Positions 36,552 to 49,435 of a stretch of DNA of 64,000 bases are shown one piece after another. The DNA comes from Eutrigla gurnardus (Eukaryota > Chordata > Actinopteri > Perciformes > Triglidae). The position numbers were made by a program, and so were the translations under genes. The notes beneath the pieces are model-generated. The model saw only the letters and a list, made by a program, of their open reading frames with translations. It ran no database searches and was not told the origin of the DNA. Location of the stretch: the NCBI GenBank assembly GCA_963514095.1, contig OY741277.1, positions 14,131,137 to 14,195,136 on the forward strand. The letters run 5' to 3'. Numbering within the stretch: position 1 is the first letter of the stretch; each line of letters begins with the position of its first letter.

Positions 36552-39489
36552 GTTAGTCCAGCTGTCACGTCCGTTAGACGGGCAGGAGAAGGACGGGAGA
36601 CGCCGCCAGATTTCCAGTGAAAACAAACCTCCAACGCATGCTTGCTTCCAGGACGTACTGCCAAACTCCCTTTAAAAAGCGGTCAATTTAACTTGTTCTT
36701 GTTCCCTGGATGGTTTTCTTACAGGGTAGAACATATGTGAGGATGCACAAATAAATATTAAGTGCCACCCTACAATTCGGCGACGTTTTAGAAACCAACA
36801 GACGCTTATTACATTATAATTTAAATGTTTCACTCAAACAAACTTTGGTGTGGCACCGAGCATACAAGTGTTGAGCTCTATATTTGTGATAATACTGAAG
36901 CGATCAGAATAATTAGACACCACACAAGTTAGTAACAGTAAAGGCCTCCCATGCACATCCTGCTGTTAGTGTCACTAGCAGGAAGCTGCCTTGTTGTCAG
37001 TTATTTAGCCAGTGCCACCCCACAGGGCCTGGTGGGTGAGGCAGCCATGCTGCAAGTAGGTAAACAAAAACAGTAGAGCTAGATAAAAAGTTGTCCTTGT
37101 AGCTTTACTTATTTAATAAGTAAAGCTCAGAGCTGAGGGGAGTCGCGTTGATCACCTGAGCCCTTCCTCGTACGGCACGTCCTGTCTGATTTCCTGCTTC
37201 TGAACTGAAATGAACTTGCGTCTGAGTACGTGTCCTTCCTGCTGGCTGCACTCTGCAGGTCCAGTTTGCTGCGAGGACACGCTGCATGCAACAACTGAGG
37301 CATTCCAAATATTTCAGATCAGCAGGCGGTGCATGCTGAAACCATCCAGTCAGCGAGCGAACAAGCATGACCTCGAGGCTTTTTCACATCGGGGGGAAGT
37401 GTGTCCATGTTAATGAAGATTGGATTTTATTTTCCCCTCCTTTCTGCTTTGACTCTCGCACATCATTTATTCTGAAACCCATCAGTGTCTTCCCCGACTT
37501 TGAATTAAAATCTGAGAAATGAAGCGTTTCTTGAAATGAAACGCAGAAATGTATCACACAGTCTTTGTGCTATCAGATGCCATCAATTGATCGTCCTGCT
37601 AACAGAAAGTTGCACAAACACCCTCTCACCCTGCTCTGGTTTGATGTAAAAAGGGGGTCTGCGGATCATGCAGAGTCATCGGGACTCTGGAGCCCCGTGG
37701 CAGGCAGGTTAATTGTTCGATCTAATTAGGACAAAGATTAATCAGATGCATGCGCTGCTGCTCTTGAAACGCCATGGATGGCAGCCGGGTTCATTAGCAG
37801 TCCCTGTACCTCTGTCGCCCAGCAGCAGAGTGGGCCGTGGGGGGGGGCGCTCACGGGGGGAAGACCAACTGGAAGTGGAGTCGGGTAGATGCAGGTGAGA
37901 TGATGTTACCGTGATAAATGGCCTCAGTTGGACTGTCCACTAACACCTGAGCAGGAACGGTGCAGGTCGGCCTGTGTTTTCAAAGAATTTGAAGTCGGCC
38001 TATGGTTCTTACAATTTAGGCAACAGAGATGTGTGTTACATCCAATAGTATTTATAATTGCAGCATGTCTGAGTAGAGACTAAATCATTCACCCATTCAC
38101 TCCTACCTACTCACCATCCAGGGAGTTCTATGTAGACGACCATATGAGCTCATTTGTAAAATGGAAAAAACACATAATTTCCTCTGCTCACTTAATGACT
38201 GTCATACAATTACAATGTGCCCACTGGTGTCTAGTGTAGGGGTTCCCTAAGTGGGGGTAGGGACCCCCTGGTCTAGTGGATCATCAGTTAGAAATACCAA
38301 CATATTTATCTTGTATTAAATATATATTGTAAGCTAATTTGTTGTAATTTTGCTGTTTGTGCTCCGGTTGTCAATGTGGAGGCAATAAGAGTATTTTCCC
38401 AAAATAATAAATAAGTTCAAAATACTTTGTGACGTCTGTGTTATGATGCAGTTGTCTCCGTACCTAGAACTTGTGAACGGCCCCCTGGGGGTCTCAGACT
38501 GAGACGGGGCTTGTGACCACTTGCCATCACATGATGGGGTGGGGTGCAGATGAGGAGAAAAGAGATGCTGTTTCAGCTGCTTGGACAAGTCTCACATGGA
38601 ACTTGATGAATTACATGCAGAATTGTACTGTGAAGGTTGTTAACATCAGGTGCCTCAGGTAGTGGACTAGCCGGCAGATACAGTGGTGCCTGAGATGAAT
38701 AGCCTTGCAAAGACTCCTGTGGGCTTATTTTCAAGGGTCTACAAGTAAAGACATAACAGAGGGATTAAACAAGTACCAGTAGAGACACAACAGCAGGATT
38801 TCGGGTACCTGGGTGCAGTATTGGAGGGCATTGGTACGCTCCTGCAGCTGTGATCAGCATCTCGTGACTCTGGTCTGGATGCTCTGAGAGATGACACTGT
38901 TGAACAGACGCAGCAGTGTTTATGCTTGTAGACGACCTAAGATGAAACTAGAGGGACGGGATGTTCTGAAAGGTAGTTGTTTTCGTAGCTAATGTGCAAA
39001 AGTATGATGATTCTGACTGGATATTGTATTTGGTTTGAGAGGAAAGACGAAAGTTTTCTGAGAGATATCAAGTTCTTCCTTTTTTTCTTAAACCATATCT
39101 GCCCACTTCATCTTTATTGAAGTAAAATGTGCAAAGTCACAGCTCTGAGCAGCGTCTAATTATTATTGAGGAATGTAGTAAAGATCCGGTTTCTCGGGTT
39201 GCTTCACGAAAGCCATTCAAATCCTGTCTTTTTGCCGTTTTAGAAACCTTCAATGTACGGAAACAATTATGTTTCTGCTTTCTTATCCTGTTAATCTTCT
39301 CCCACTTAAAACTCCTACTGTAGGTAATCTCCCTTTTAACTCGGGGCTTACAGCTACAGGGATGTGACCATTAAGGTCACACAAAGAGATTGTACGGCCA
39401 TACATTAATTGCATGATGATTCACCAGTGTCGTGGTGCAAGAGCAGGTTTGTCCTCCTGACATTGAACCCATCTCTGCATCTCCCCCCC

Positions 39490-39790
39490 CCCCAGGGTGT
39501 TCACTTATTTGTCATTGTTCACTTTCACACTAAGGCTGACATCAACGCCGCTGCAATTAACATGGTGATTCAGAGAGTGCAATCTGCTGATGCTCTCAGC
39601 GCTGTAATAGGTGATTTTAATCATCTTAATTTCCAAAAAGTCCTTGAGCAGTTTGTATCGGCGCGTCACTCGCCCCTCATGCCGGTATGAGACTCTCCTG
39701 GGATCTGTTATCGCTCCGTCAAGGGAGCTCAAGTGGCAGGAGTCCCGTTGGGATCAGCGGACCACAGCACTGTACGCCAGTGAGAACGCA
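39490..39790 (+). pseudogene. Decayed LINE endonuclease fragment
   Basis: One frame reads VHLFVIVHFHTKADINAAA and then AVIGDFNHLNF; GDFNH (39610-39624) is the conserved motif of LINE apurinic endonuclease domains of the CR1/Rex1/L2 group. After a stop at 39688-39690 the same frame resumes with CYRSVKGA and VPLGSADHSTV (39742-39774), matching the family's CYGSVKGAY and PLGxSDH motifs. The part between (VTRPSCRYETL) reads in the next frame, so two frameshifts have occurred. It is a 5'- and 3'-truncated relic with no reverse transcriptase nearby. Confidence 0.7.
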
Positions 39791-41084
39791 GTGCTCAGGT
39801 TGACGGCCCCCTGACTTTTCAAGGACTGTCCACGCAGGCTGGTCTGGGTTTCAGGAGTCAACAGCCTCAATGACCATACCGACCCGAGAATGATGACGGT
39901 CCGCCCCTCGAACAGGAAGATGCATCCCTTGTGAGGGAAAGCTAGAGTTTAGAATATGAGGAAGACGAATAACAGGGTCTGAAAAGACTTCAATCGACAC
40001 GTGGCCAATAAACTGAGTAGCGCTATAAATGTCGTGACTGCAGGATCCGAGATCAGCGGCAGATATTTTCAACAGATGTGTGAAAGAGGCCGGTGACGAG
40101 AGCTACCGCTGAGTACAGCCGACGTTTAAAGGAAGGTAATTAGGACCCGCTCTGAGGGATTCGGCGTCTTCATCTTTCATCGCTGCCGCTGAAAGGAAGA
40201 ACCCAGCCCTCCTCATATCCCTGCTAAACGCACCAGAGCAATAAAACCGTAGCCTTATGAAGAGCACGGCTCTGACGTCAGCTCAAGTCTTCTGAAGGGG
40301 CACTTGGATTTGGGTTTATCGCTTGCAAACATCCTGATTTTCTTTTTTAAGCTGATGGACTTTGCTCAGGATGGTTCTGTCTTTCATGGCAGGGGAGGCA
40401 GCGCTCTCTCTCTCTTTCTCTCTCTCTCTCAGGTGAAAAGTTAACTTTTCAAAATAAAAGTTTTGGGAACAAAAGCAGGGTTGAGAGGGTTACTTTAAAA
40501 ATGTAATCTGATACAATTACTACAGTAATTACCTGTTAACTAATGTCATTGGAAACCTAATCCAAGTACCACCATGTCAAAGTAATATAATCTGATAACT
40601 CTGTTACTTTTGGATTACCTCAATAGCAAGAAAGCCAAGCAACACAGAATAATGGTGAAAAGTGAAAGCTTTTCAAGCCCTAAGACACGCCTACAAAGAC
40701 TGGTTGTACTTTATCTAAGTGCATTTAGTTTGACCATCCCTATAATAAAAATCCCTACTCATGTTAAGTCACTAAGCAACACAAGATTGTCTGGCTTGAT
40801 CAAAAATATCAGTGTTCACAAGGCATAAACGAGACAACTGGTTCCAGTCTCTATTGTCCTCGTCAGCTGAGTTTTCCGTTTGTCCTCCGGACACAAGAGT
40901 ACAAGGCCTCAAGGCAAACTTCTTAAGTCAAGCATTAGGCTTAATAATGTATTTGTACTTGTTTTTCTGTTGTGCTTCATGCACTTCATTTAGTGTGTTT
41001 GACAGAAACGGCAGCGTCGGTTACTTTCTATCGGGAGCAAGTTAGTCATCATGTTGGCGACTCTGAAGTGTTAAACTGTGTGAA

Positions 41085-41210
41085 TTTGGCCTTTGCCATC
41101 AGTGTATGAATGTGTGTGTGAACGGGTGAATGCTGACATGTAGTGTAAAAGCGCTTTGAGTGGCTGAAAAGACTAGAAAAGCGCTTTTTAAATGCAGGTC
41201 CATTTACCAT
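41085..41210 (+). repeat. Teleost dispersed repeat, tail region
   Basis: Contains GTGTATGAATGTGTGTGTGAA, then AGTGTAAAAGCGCTTTGAG, GACTAGAAAAGCGCTT and GGTCCATTTACC, the recognisable 3' portion of an abundant fish repeat. The copy at 23099-23266 carries the same words in the opposite orientation. A further eroded copy of the end (TGTAAAGCACTTTATG...GTCCATTACCA) follows the microsatellite at 5386-5452. Confidence 0.7.
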
Positions 41211-41795
41211 CTATACCTGCATTTGGCCTGTGCTGTATTCAAATCAGGACCCTTTGCTTTTGGCTCAATAAGAAGATCTGATAATGCAGAGTTTGTGTTT
41301 CTCAAAGCTGAGCTCATCACTTCTCCTGCTATTGATCTGGAGCTGTAACCTGAGAGGTTAGTGTTGCAGCTAAGATGCGGAGTGCCAGGGCTCCAAATGG
41401 CGACGGAAACCAATTTCTTCGTTTTTTTTTTTTTTTTTTTAATGCGCTTCTGCATCACAAAGGTTGGACGATGCAAGCGTGCGATCGCACCGGCCGTGCT
41501 CCGCTTTTCAACAGTTTGCTTTCTACGGCGAGATTCCTCTCGAGGCAATCCAAAGATTATGTCATTGATTAAGAGTGAATATATGATGATACCGAATGGA
41601 CACTGGTCATTAACGTCGTTCTGCACATCGGCTGAGTCAGAGCATTGCGTTACTGTCACTGTGAAGATGAATCACAGAGTTGTTGTGGAAGCTACAGTCG
41701 GTGTACGTTATGTTTATGTATCATCGCCATCGATCCGGCCAATGCAGAGTTTAGACTTCGGTTATACCATTCATCATGCCCTCTTTTACTCCCCC

Positions 41796-41796
<1 letters not shown>

Positions 41797-41861
<65 letters not shown>
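41797..41861. repeat. (CA)n microsatellite, 65 bp
   Basis: Perfect AC dinucleotide run. Confidence 0.98.
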
Positions 41862-41862
<1 letters not shown>

Positions 41863-42349
41863 CCTCAACTTTGACTTGCAAGAAAATATTGCTCAAAGTG
41901 CAATAACGTTAACACCAAAGGTTGCAGGAATCACAAGGTGATTAGTGGGCTCGGAGTCTGAATACATGTGACAGCAGTGAGGAGGAGGAGGAGGAGGAGG
42001 ATGGGAGGTCTGGAGCTGAAGCAAGGCCTCCTGTTTTTCTGCTGCTTGTAGATCAGAATGCTTTCACTGCCTGTGACTGAGGAACTAACTGCATAACGCT
42101 ATGAAGGGTATCGTTATCGGGTATGTATTGAAGGGAAGAGGTTGACAATTGTTGCCATAATCCCTTAATCTTTTATTAGTTTTATTAAAAGATAAATAGC
42201 ACTTTATCTCATTATTATAAATTGTATTATAAATACATAGTTTATTTTACTTTTACCCCCTCCACACTGAAGTTGGTCCACAGTGAAAACTATTGCTATG
42301 ACATTTTATACCGACAATTTTATCTACAGACTATTTAGAAAGTTTGGTG

Positions 42350-42545
42350 ATATCCTGACTCGTCACCTAGCGCCACCATCAGGTCACTAGAACACTAAAC
42401 TGAGGTGGTGATCACGGAAAACATGGCTCCTGCTAAAAATCTCCACAGTATAGTGAGCGTGTTAGAATCTTACGTCAGCATTTAGCTGTAAGCATCACCA
42501 GGTCCAGCCTCACCGAGCTGCTAGCATGTCTGCAGAAGTTTTTAT
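42350..42545 (+). repeat. Teleost repeat rich in GTTAGCAT words
   Basis: TTTGGTGATATCCTGACT, CACCTAGCGCCACCATCAGG, AGCGTGTTAGAATCTTACGT, CAGCATTTAGCTGTAAG and CCTCACCGAGCTGCTAGCAT follow the order of a common fish repeat. A second copy of the family lies at 52075-52300. Confidence 0.6.
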
Positions 42546-43400
42546 TGAAATTCGGGACTGTTTTATCAAGTATGTTCTATATTTCAAGCAATTTTCACAT
42601 TTTACAAAATTTCCCTGCCAGAGTTGGCAATCTTTGATACTTGCTGCTATGATCAAGGGAGACAAATGTGAATCTTCACACGTGTGAAGCTAAAAAAATG
42701 GGAATGTTTGACATTATTGTTTGATAAATGGCAAATAAATAATCATCATCATTATTTTCTGTCCAATGACTCATCGGTTAATTGTCTAACTGTTTCTGCT
42801 CTACACTTCTCTATACTTATATCTCTGTTTATATCATTTTTTTGGCGGATACACAAATTCATTTAATCACCGTCTTTACTATTGTGAGATGGGGCATGGC
42901 CTTGGCAGAGGTCTGGGCTTTCTGAGTGCCGTTCTAAGTAATTATTAACACTAGTTATTTTTCCTCCGTAGCATAGCTGGTTATGCTTAATACATCATTC
43001 TGATTAAAAAGGAGGCAGCCTAAGGGCTTCTCCTTTTCATTCAGAACAATACGGTTTCAGAGCAATGTCCCCCACAAGCTGAAACGTCTCACGTGTAATA
43101 CCTCCTTTTCCCTTTTAGTCTGCATCGGGTTTATCACTATGGAAACAGACGAGGACACACTGTCCGAATATCGATTGAAACGAGTTTGTGTTGGCGTCGG
43201 ACGCGCCTCTGTACAGACCGGTGTCTGGCTTTGTAAAGTTGAGAGGCGGGGAAAGAGAATCCTCTCGCAGCGGGAAGAATTTAAATCACATTAGCAGCGA
43301 CACAACGGGAGTGTGATCAGCCGACATGGGGAGGGTGTTAATGAGAGGACGGGGCAGATCCAGGGCCTCCTGTTCTAGCGTGGACATGCCCCCCCCCCTC

Positions 43401-43428
<28 letters not shown>
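43401..43428. repeat. (CA)n microsatellite
   Basis: Short CA run following a C-rich stretch. Confidence 0.9.
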
Positions 43429-43431
<3 letters not shown>

Positions 43432-46400
43432 CTGCAGTTCAGCAAAGTTTCCCATAAAAGCTGAGTGGTGTATATATGCCGGTCCGCGGAGGCTGGCGGT
43501 GTAATATAGAGCTGAGTGCTACTGAGAGTGTTGGCAAAGGGATGTTGCCTGTCACACCGTGTTCTCCGTGTTGAAGCTGACAGCTCCACTAGAACCATGT
43601 ACTGTATATTTATTACAATGGAAAGACTGCAGCTTATGCTAGCACTGTAGTGGAGGTCCACAGCTATAATGGCCTGTTTCTTGATACAGCGCTGTTGGCA
43701 CTTTCCCTCTAGTCGGTGAAAATCATAAGTCTATTGAGGTGAGGACTATCTAGACTTAGAAAGCTGATATTTGCTGTTGTTCATATGATACGTGGCCTTC
43801 GTCATGCTGCAGTCATTTAAGAGGGTATGAATGCTGAATGCTGAGTCCCTCTGGCGTGATTGGTCCTAATTAGCATAGGTAAACACTGCCCACCACAGAA
43901 GGGCATGAGATGCAGGGCTGTGTGCACACTCAGAAGATTCTGTCCTAATAACAAATCCCAAATAAGGAAAACCTGTGAGTTTCTGCGTCTTCGTGAAAAT
44001 AAGATAATCCAACTGCAGGTTTCACATTAAACTAAATGAGGACTTTGTCTGCAGACAGACGAGCAGTTGGAGATTATGGCCTCTGCAGCAGCCACAAGAC
44101 AGGCCTTGGCCTCTCAGCTCTCTCTCGTTTGTTTATTATGGTATATGATAACGTACTGTTGGCTCGCGATGCATAATAGATGACTTCCTTTTGAGAAGGA
44201 GGCCGGTGAAACTTGCTGCTCCTTTCTTTGCTGTGGTAAGGTTGTCATGTCTACCTAACTACTGAGATCACATCGGCTAAGAGAGTTTGTCACCGTCAAC
44301 GACAGTCAGCACTTTTTTACTCCCGTTTTTATTTGAACAAGCGTCCAACATGCATAGACTGCCAGTCTCCTCTTAAAGACCCTCGTCTTAAAGTCAGAAG
44401 TAGCAACTCTCCACCTGTCGCTCTTTGCTTTGGGACAAGTGCAGTTTTCCATTTATCATGAACGCAATACCTCGCGATGCCTTCAGCAAAATGCCTTTAA
44501 ATTCAGACCTCTCAGTCGAGGTTGAACTGATTAGAATTTGGTGGTGAAACTTTTCTAACCTCACAAAACACATTGATGGCCATAATTCAAGAATTAACAT
44601 CAGTTATTAGTCTCACAGCAACGACGTTTACAGCATCGATGTGCCAATTATGACAATTTCACACAAATGTCTGACAGGATAAAACGATGATGTGAGCATG
44701 GCAGACTGCAAGCTGCGACCTGACTTGTTGGGGAAGACGTGCAACCAACAAGGCGGTGGTTCTAGTTTGTGACTAGTTGTTTCTCAAAGCAGCAGTAACC
44801 ACCTGAGGTTTCACTCTACAAGTGCAGCTCTTTATGTGCATGGCTGTCATTTGGTGGTCTTTTTGTTTCTGTGGAGCTTCTTGTTTTAAAAAAAAAAAGA
44901 GAAATCAATATACATATTGTACAATCTCTTATTGGATTTCAGATACAAGCTTTGAAAATGTGACTTTATTTCTGACCATTACAGGCATCATAAGTGTGCC
45001 AGAGGGCTGCTGCTGTCCAGTTCCTTTAATGCCAATAAAGTCAGAACTTATGTGCATTCATTTTTCCAGAATCCTTAGTTTTACCTACAAGGAGCCAGAC
45101 AAAATTAGTATTTCAATCAATATTTCTATAAGTTCTCGGACATGCATACAACAAAGTGCCCTTCCACTGACTCAGTCTTCCCTCCCTCCCAAACTTTCCA
45201 ACTACTCATTTGCAGCACCTGTTCAGCTGTGGCGCAGAGCTCCTGCCTCCCCTACTGTTTAGGGTTTTTTTCCCCCTAAAAATGACATCTGGGGAGGGCT
45301 GAGTAGCCGGCAGGCAGGGAAAACGGGGGGAGCAGAGGGAAATAGGCTACTTGTGTATTCTGTCCAACCATGAGGGAACGTTAGTCAGATGGTTGTTGAC
45401 TCTCCTGTTCCCTGCCCGCTTCAGTTTGTCACGGCTGTGTGCAAAGTGAGGAACTGTATATTTAGCAGCCGTGATTCATCCTCAACAGATTGCGCCGGTA
45501 CAGAACACAGCAGCACGTCCTTTACAGTCAAAACGCAGCAGCAATTTGCATTTTGCTCCGTCTCCGCGGTCCTTGGCAGCCGTCGGATTTATTAAGTGTA
45601 CAGATTCCCAAAGGGTTTGCTTAGCTTCTGTGTCTTTTTAATGGGTAGTAGTTACTACTCAATCGCTGAGGACATCCATGAATGGCAGCCATGAAAGCCA
45701 GTTATTGCAGTTTTGTTCTTTCTGAGCTATTCAGGGTGATGTCCTTTCAAGGATTCTTCAGTGTACAAGTGCCTTATTATACTTCTTTTATTGATATTTA
45801 TTGAATGTGAGTAAAGGATGGACAGTGGAATCTGCATGTTAATAGATGTTTACCAGTTTTGAAGGACCATTTTAACAGATTTCAGAAGCTTTATCTCAGA
45901 AATATGCCACTCAGCAGGGGGTTTATCGCAGTTTTCATCACGTAGGCATATTAGACCAAGAAGCTACAGAGAGGTGCAAGTCAGCCCTACTTAAGGACTG
46001 TAACGGATGTCCAACAAGCACAAAACTTAAGGCTTAGACCCTGACGCAGCCTTTGACTCGCATGTCTTTCCCCAGATAGGCGTGACTTCTTGTGACTGTT
46101 TACGGGTTTCGGTGAGAGGCGGCCTTTGTTCTTTTTCCTGACACGCAGTCACACAGCTTCTCTCACAGCTGACCCAGTGTAATTGTACTTCAGCCCATTA
46201 ATGAGCCAAGTAAAATGGCCTTTATGGGGGAAGCACAACAGTGAAACCGTGTACACTGTGGCAACTGTTGTTTTACTTGGTTGAACAACAAATGAGATAA
46301 CTAGCGACCTCGGCGCTCCTCTGTTAGGAAGCTTTTATCCCACTCTGCTGTGCTTTTGCTTTACCTCGATTGCTTTACCCTCCCTGCATGTCCGGATCCT

Positions 46401-48129
46401 GCCATGTCGAGCATGTACATCGTCTCAGTGCATGACATGTTACCGTTGTGGTCCAAAAGCATAAGATTGCCTTTTTAAGACAGGGGAAAAAAATCTAAGT
46501 CGAAGTACTATCTGTTTGTATATTGATTTCAAAAACACGCTTGACTTGAAAATCGAAAATTTCAGTGCATCACTGGACGCGGATGGATAACATGAAACAA
46601 ACAGGCTGCGATTTGTGGACTTAAGAAGCAGCCTCGTCCTCTAGAAGCGGCGCTTCTTCAGAGACGACAGATGCTCCTGGTTTCCTGTGGATCGGGATGA
46701 AACCAGAGCCTCCTGTTTCCAAGGAGGCCCCGGCACTGAGCTCCGCTGTGCGTCTGGGGTGTGAATAAAAATGCCCAGTTCTCGGGCCGTGGTGAGGGTT
46801 AATTTTAGACCAACCCCGCAGCTGCTAAAGCGTATCTGTTATGGTCCTTCTCCCATTCTCTTCGCAGTCCGTAAACGTTAGCAACGCACCAGTTTAGCGT
46901 CTTCAGCCGTGTCAAAATGCGAGGCTGTGCCCAAAATGCAATCGCGGCACACATTCCGCAGCCAACAAATGAGTGGGGTTGCATGTAGTCGGCTTCACTG
47001 GCTTGCCCTGCAATTAAACGGAGACACAGTGGATTATATTTCATAGCATGAAAAGCGCAGAATCACGGCTATGTCTGAAAATAGCAACTAAAACACAATC
47101 ATCCACAATCCACAGCTCCGGTTTCTATTGTCCCAGTGAAAGTAATCATCCTGCCAAGGTTTTCATTTGGATACTGAATAATTGATTTGGCACACGCCCA
47201 CAGTTTGTGCCGCCATTGTGCTCTTTCTCATCACAAATCCTCACCTAAGGTTCTCCTAGTGCTACAGGTTATTTTAGGCACTACAGCTGGGTAGCGTTGA
47301 CTAAATCAAATTTTATAGTCATTCCAAGAGAATGCCTGAATGTCGAATGAAGCACAAAGAATCCAAAGATGACTATTTGGTCATATTCAAAGATAATACA
47401 CACCGAAACATGACGAGAAAGCAGCCTTAGCACCGTTGGACCCGAGTTAAACTGCAGAGGACCTGAACAGAGAGAACAATAACGCAGACAGCAGCGTGAT
47501 TAGCTGGTAGTTAACGAGCAGTAATATAAAAATTATAATAATATCCCAAGAACAAATATAAAGTAATAGAAACTAATTCCAAAGAAAATTGTTTTATATG
47601 CTTCAAAGAAATTTATGAAAATTGAATTTTTACCTCCTTCACCAAAATGAAAAAGCTTCAACATTTCAGACAGAAGATAATGTTCTAACCAATTGGATAT
47701 CACAGAGAAAAAAATGTGATTTGATTGAAATGTTTTTACTGATTGTTGGACATGTGGACACTCAGACCTCAGATCTGTAACGGTAAAACAAGATTTTACG
47801 AAATATTGATATTGCACAGTGGTATTGTTTGATATTGTTTGATATGTATTGCACATGAATGAATCTTTCTTTATTTTGGTATGTGGTCTTGTAATAATAC
47901 AATCAAAGTCATCGTGGTTTCTCCTGTAGTCTCATTTGACAACGTCAATAGTAAAGCCATATATTTGCTGATCTCGACTGATATTTTCACCTGAGGCAGC
48001 TTTGATTTCCTCTCACTTTCTACCAGGCCGTCCTGAGCCAGGAAAAAGCACGGCTCTATGACTAATGCTGGTTTTTTGTTTTCATCTGAGATGCCTTTTG
48101 AGATGCAAATAAAGCAACTCATTAGTCAT

Positions 48130-48913
48130 GTGCAACACCAACAAAATCTGAAGATTACTAGGTCAACGCCTGCCCAACGTAAATCCTTCACCCAAGCTCG
48201 GTGACCTCGGCTCCTCTCTCGGCCCTCACACCCTGCACCTCTCATCCAAAAAGCCTGGCGCCTTCTCCCTGCAGCCCGTTCACTCATTCTCCTTGTTCTC
48301 AGCCCCGAGTCAAAGACCAAAGTCAGCTCCTTTTCTAAATCTTCTCCATTTCCCAAGAGTCCCCTTCCACTTTCTTTTATCTCCCGTCCTATCTTTGGCT
48401 CCTGTCTTTCATCTGCTTGCTTCGATACATCATCCACCCTCTTGCCTTCATCTCCAAGCCTTCTACCCAACCTCACCCAGCCCCCCATACATCTTCATCC
48501 TCCATCATCTCCTGTCACCATCCTTTCTTATTCATCCTGTCCTCCCAAAGACAGCCATCTCCATCATATCATGTTTCTGTTGCTCTCAGACTCAAGTGGT
48601 CTATCTTCTGCTTTGATTCTCCCAACCATCCCTCCTAGACCTCCACCTCTCTGCATCTTGTCCCTCCTGTACCTTCTAAGCCTTCCAGGTCCTTTCTCAT
48701 GAAAGTATGACATTCCTGATATTCTAACGACTTCACACCTCCACCCTCTACCGCCACTTCCCCTCTTTGCTACATAACCAGCATTACCCAACCAACACGT
48801 AGCACTGAACCCTCCCTTTTCCTCCAGTTCCCCCTCTGGTTCAGCCCCCGCTTCCCTCCTTCTCCATCTTCATCTTTAGAACCCCCCCCCCCACCCCCCC
48901 CCCCCCCCCCCCC
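48130..48913. repeat. Long pyrimidine-rich stretch
   Basis: About 780 bp in which the plus strand is strongly C/T-biased (TCCTCCATC, CATCTCCATC and similar words), ending in C11-A-C20 at 48882-48913. Several Ser/Pro/Leu-rich open frames result from this bias; none is recognised as a protein. Confidence 0.8.
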
Positions 48914-48949
48914 GACCGAATCCCTTCCTCCTCTCGGGCTCGCATCCAG

Positions 48950-49352
48950 AGCGGCGATGCCCCGATGGAGGTCAGCTTGGTCTATCTCTGCCGTGAGAGA
49001 CGACAGGGGGAGGAAGGCAAGGTGAAGCGCTCTGAACGGCTGTCATTGCGCTGTACGGTGGGTGAGGAGGAAGGAGGGAGAGAGAGAGAGAGCGAGAGAG
49101 AGAGGAGGACATTGTGATAGAGGGAGAGCGAGGACAGGAGGGTAGAAGCAGAGCGGGAGAGAGAGAGAAAGAGAGAGCGAGAGAGAGAGAAAGTGGTCCG
49201 GCTCTCATAGCTCTCATTGCTGGCTGGCTGGCTGGCTCGCTCACTGTTGACGAATGAGCTGTCTACCCACGGGGCTGGGAAACGGCAGCTTGTGACAAGC
49301 TGGGGAGAGGGGAACATGAATGTAATGCGTACCTTGCCTCGCTTGCTTTCAG
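48950..49352 (+). promoter_or_regulatory. Purine-rich, possible internal promoter or 5'-extended exon
   Basis: A CpG-bearing stretch (48915-49060) is followed by (GA)n-rich sequence (about 49072-49192) and four GGCT units of a CTGG repeat (49217-49236), directly before the common exon. GA-rich DNA of this kind is frequent in TATA-less promoters and 5' UTRs. An in-frame ATG at 49316 would add MNVMRTLPRLLS before DTGQKK without splicing. There is no direct evidence of transcription; it may be only a microsatellite next to an exon. Confidence 0.3.
49072..49192. repeat. (GA)n-rich tract before the common oxr1 exon
   Basis: GAGAGAGA blocks with CGAG interruptions, starting 281 bp upstream of exon 49353. 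It follows the pyrimidine-rich stretch, so strand composition flips near 48915. Confidence 0.9.
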
Positions 49353-49435
49353 ATACCGGCCAGAAGAAGACTCCAGAGAAGAAGGATGGGAGGCGCATGT
49401 CGTTCCAGAGACCCAAAGGGACCATTGAATATTCT
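49353..49435 (+). CDS. oxr1: oxr1 common exon (DTGQKK...IEYS)
   Basis: Exon shared by oxr1 isoforms. The acceptor is cttgctttcag at 49342-49352; the donor is TCT|gtgagt at 49436. It supplies AT to complete Asp, then 27 codons: TGQKKTPEKKDGRRMSFQ followed by RPKGTIEYS. This is nearly identical to vertebrate OXR1 (DTGQKKTLDKKDGRRMSFQ). The exon ends in phase 0, and its last residues (EYS) are the first strand of the LysM domain completed by exons 59433 and 60792. The KK..KKDGRR cluster is strongly basic. Oddly, the frame stays open upstream through the acceptor, because the acceptor G itself spells GAT, so an unspliced 5' extension from ATG 49316 would keep the frame. Confidence 0.96.

Larger units (their letters stand above)
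36552..49352 (+). other. Large oxr1 intron, second part
   Basis: Follows the candidate alternative first exon. It contains the LINE relic at 39.5 kb, the repeat tail at 41.1 kb, a (CA)n at 41.8 kb, a repeat copy at 42.4 kb, and the pyrimidine-rich stretch at 48.1-48.9 kb. A possible transposon end (TAGGGGTTCCCTAAGTGGGG) is at 38237-38256. No other gene seen. Confidence 0.8.

Noticed and set aside
48293..48702. Overlapping Ser/Pro-rich frames in the pyrimidine-rich stretch
   Set aside because: Low-complexity composition leaves several frames open; none is recognisable or flanked by splice sites that fit oxr1.
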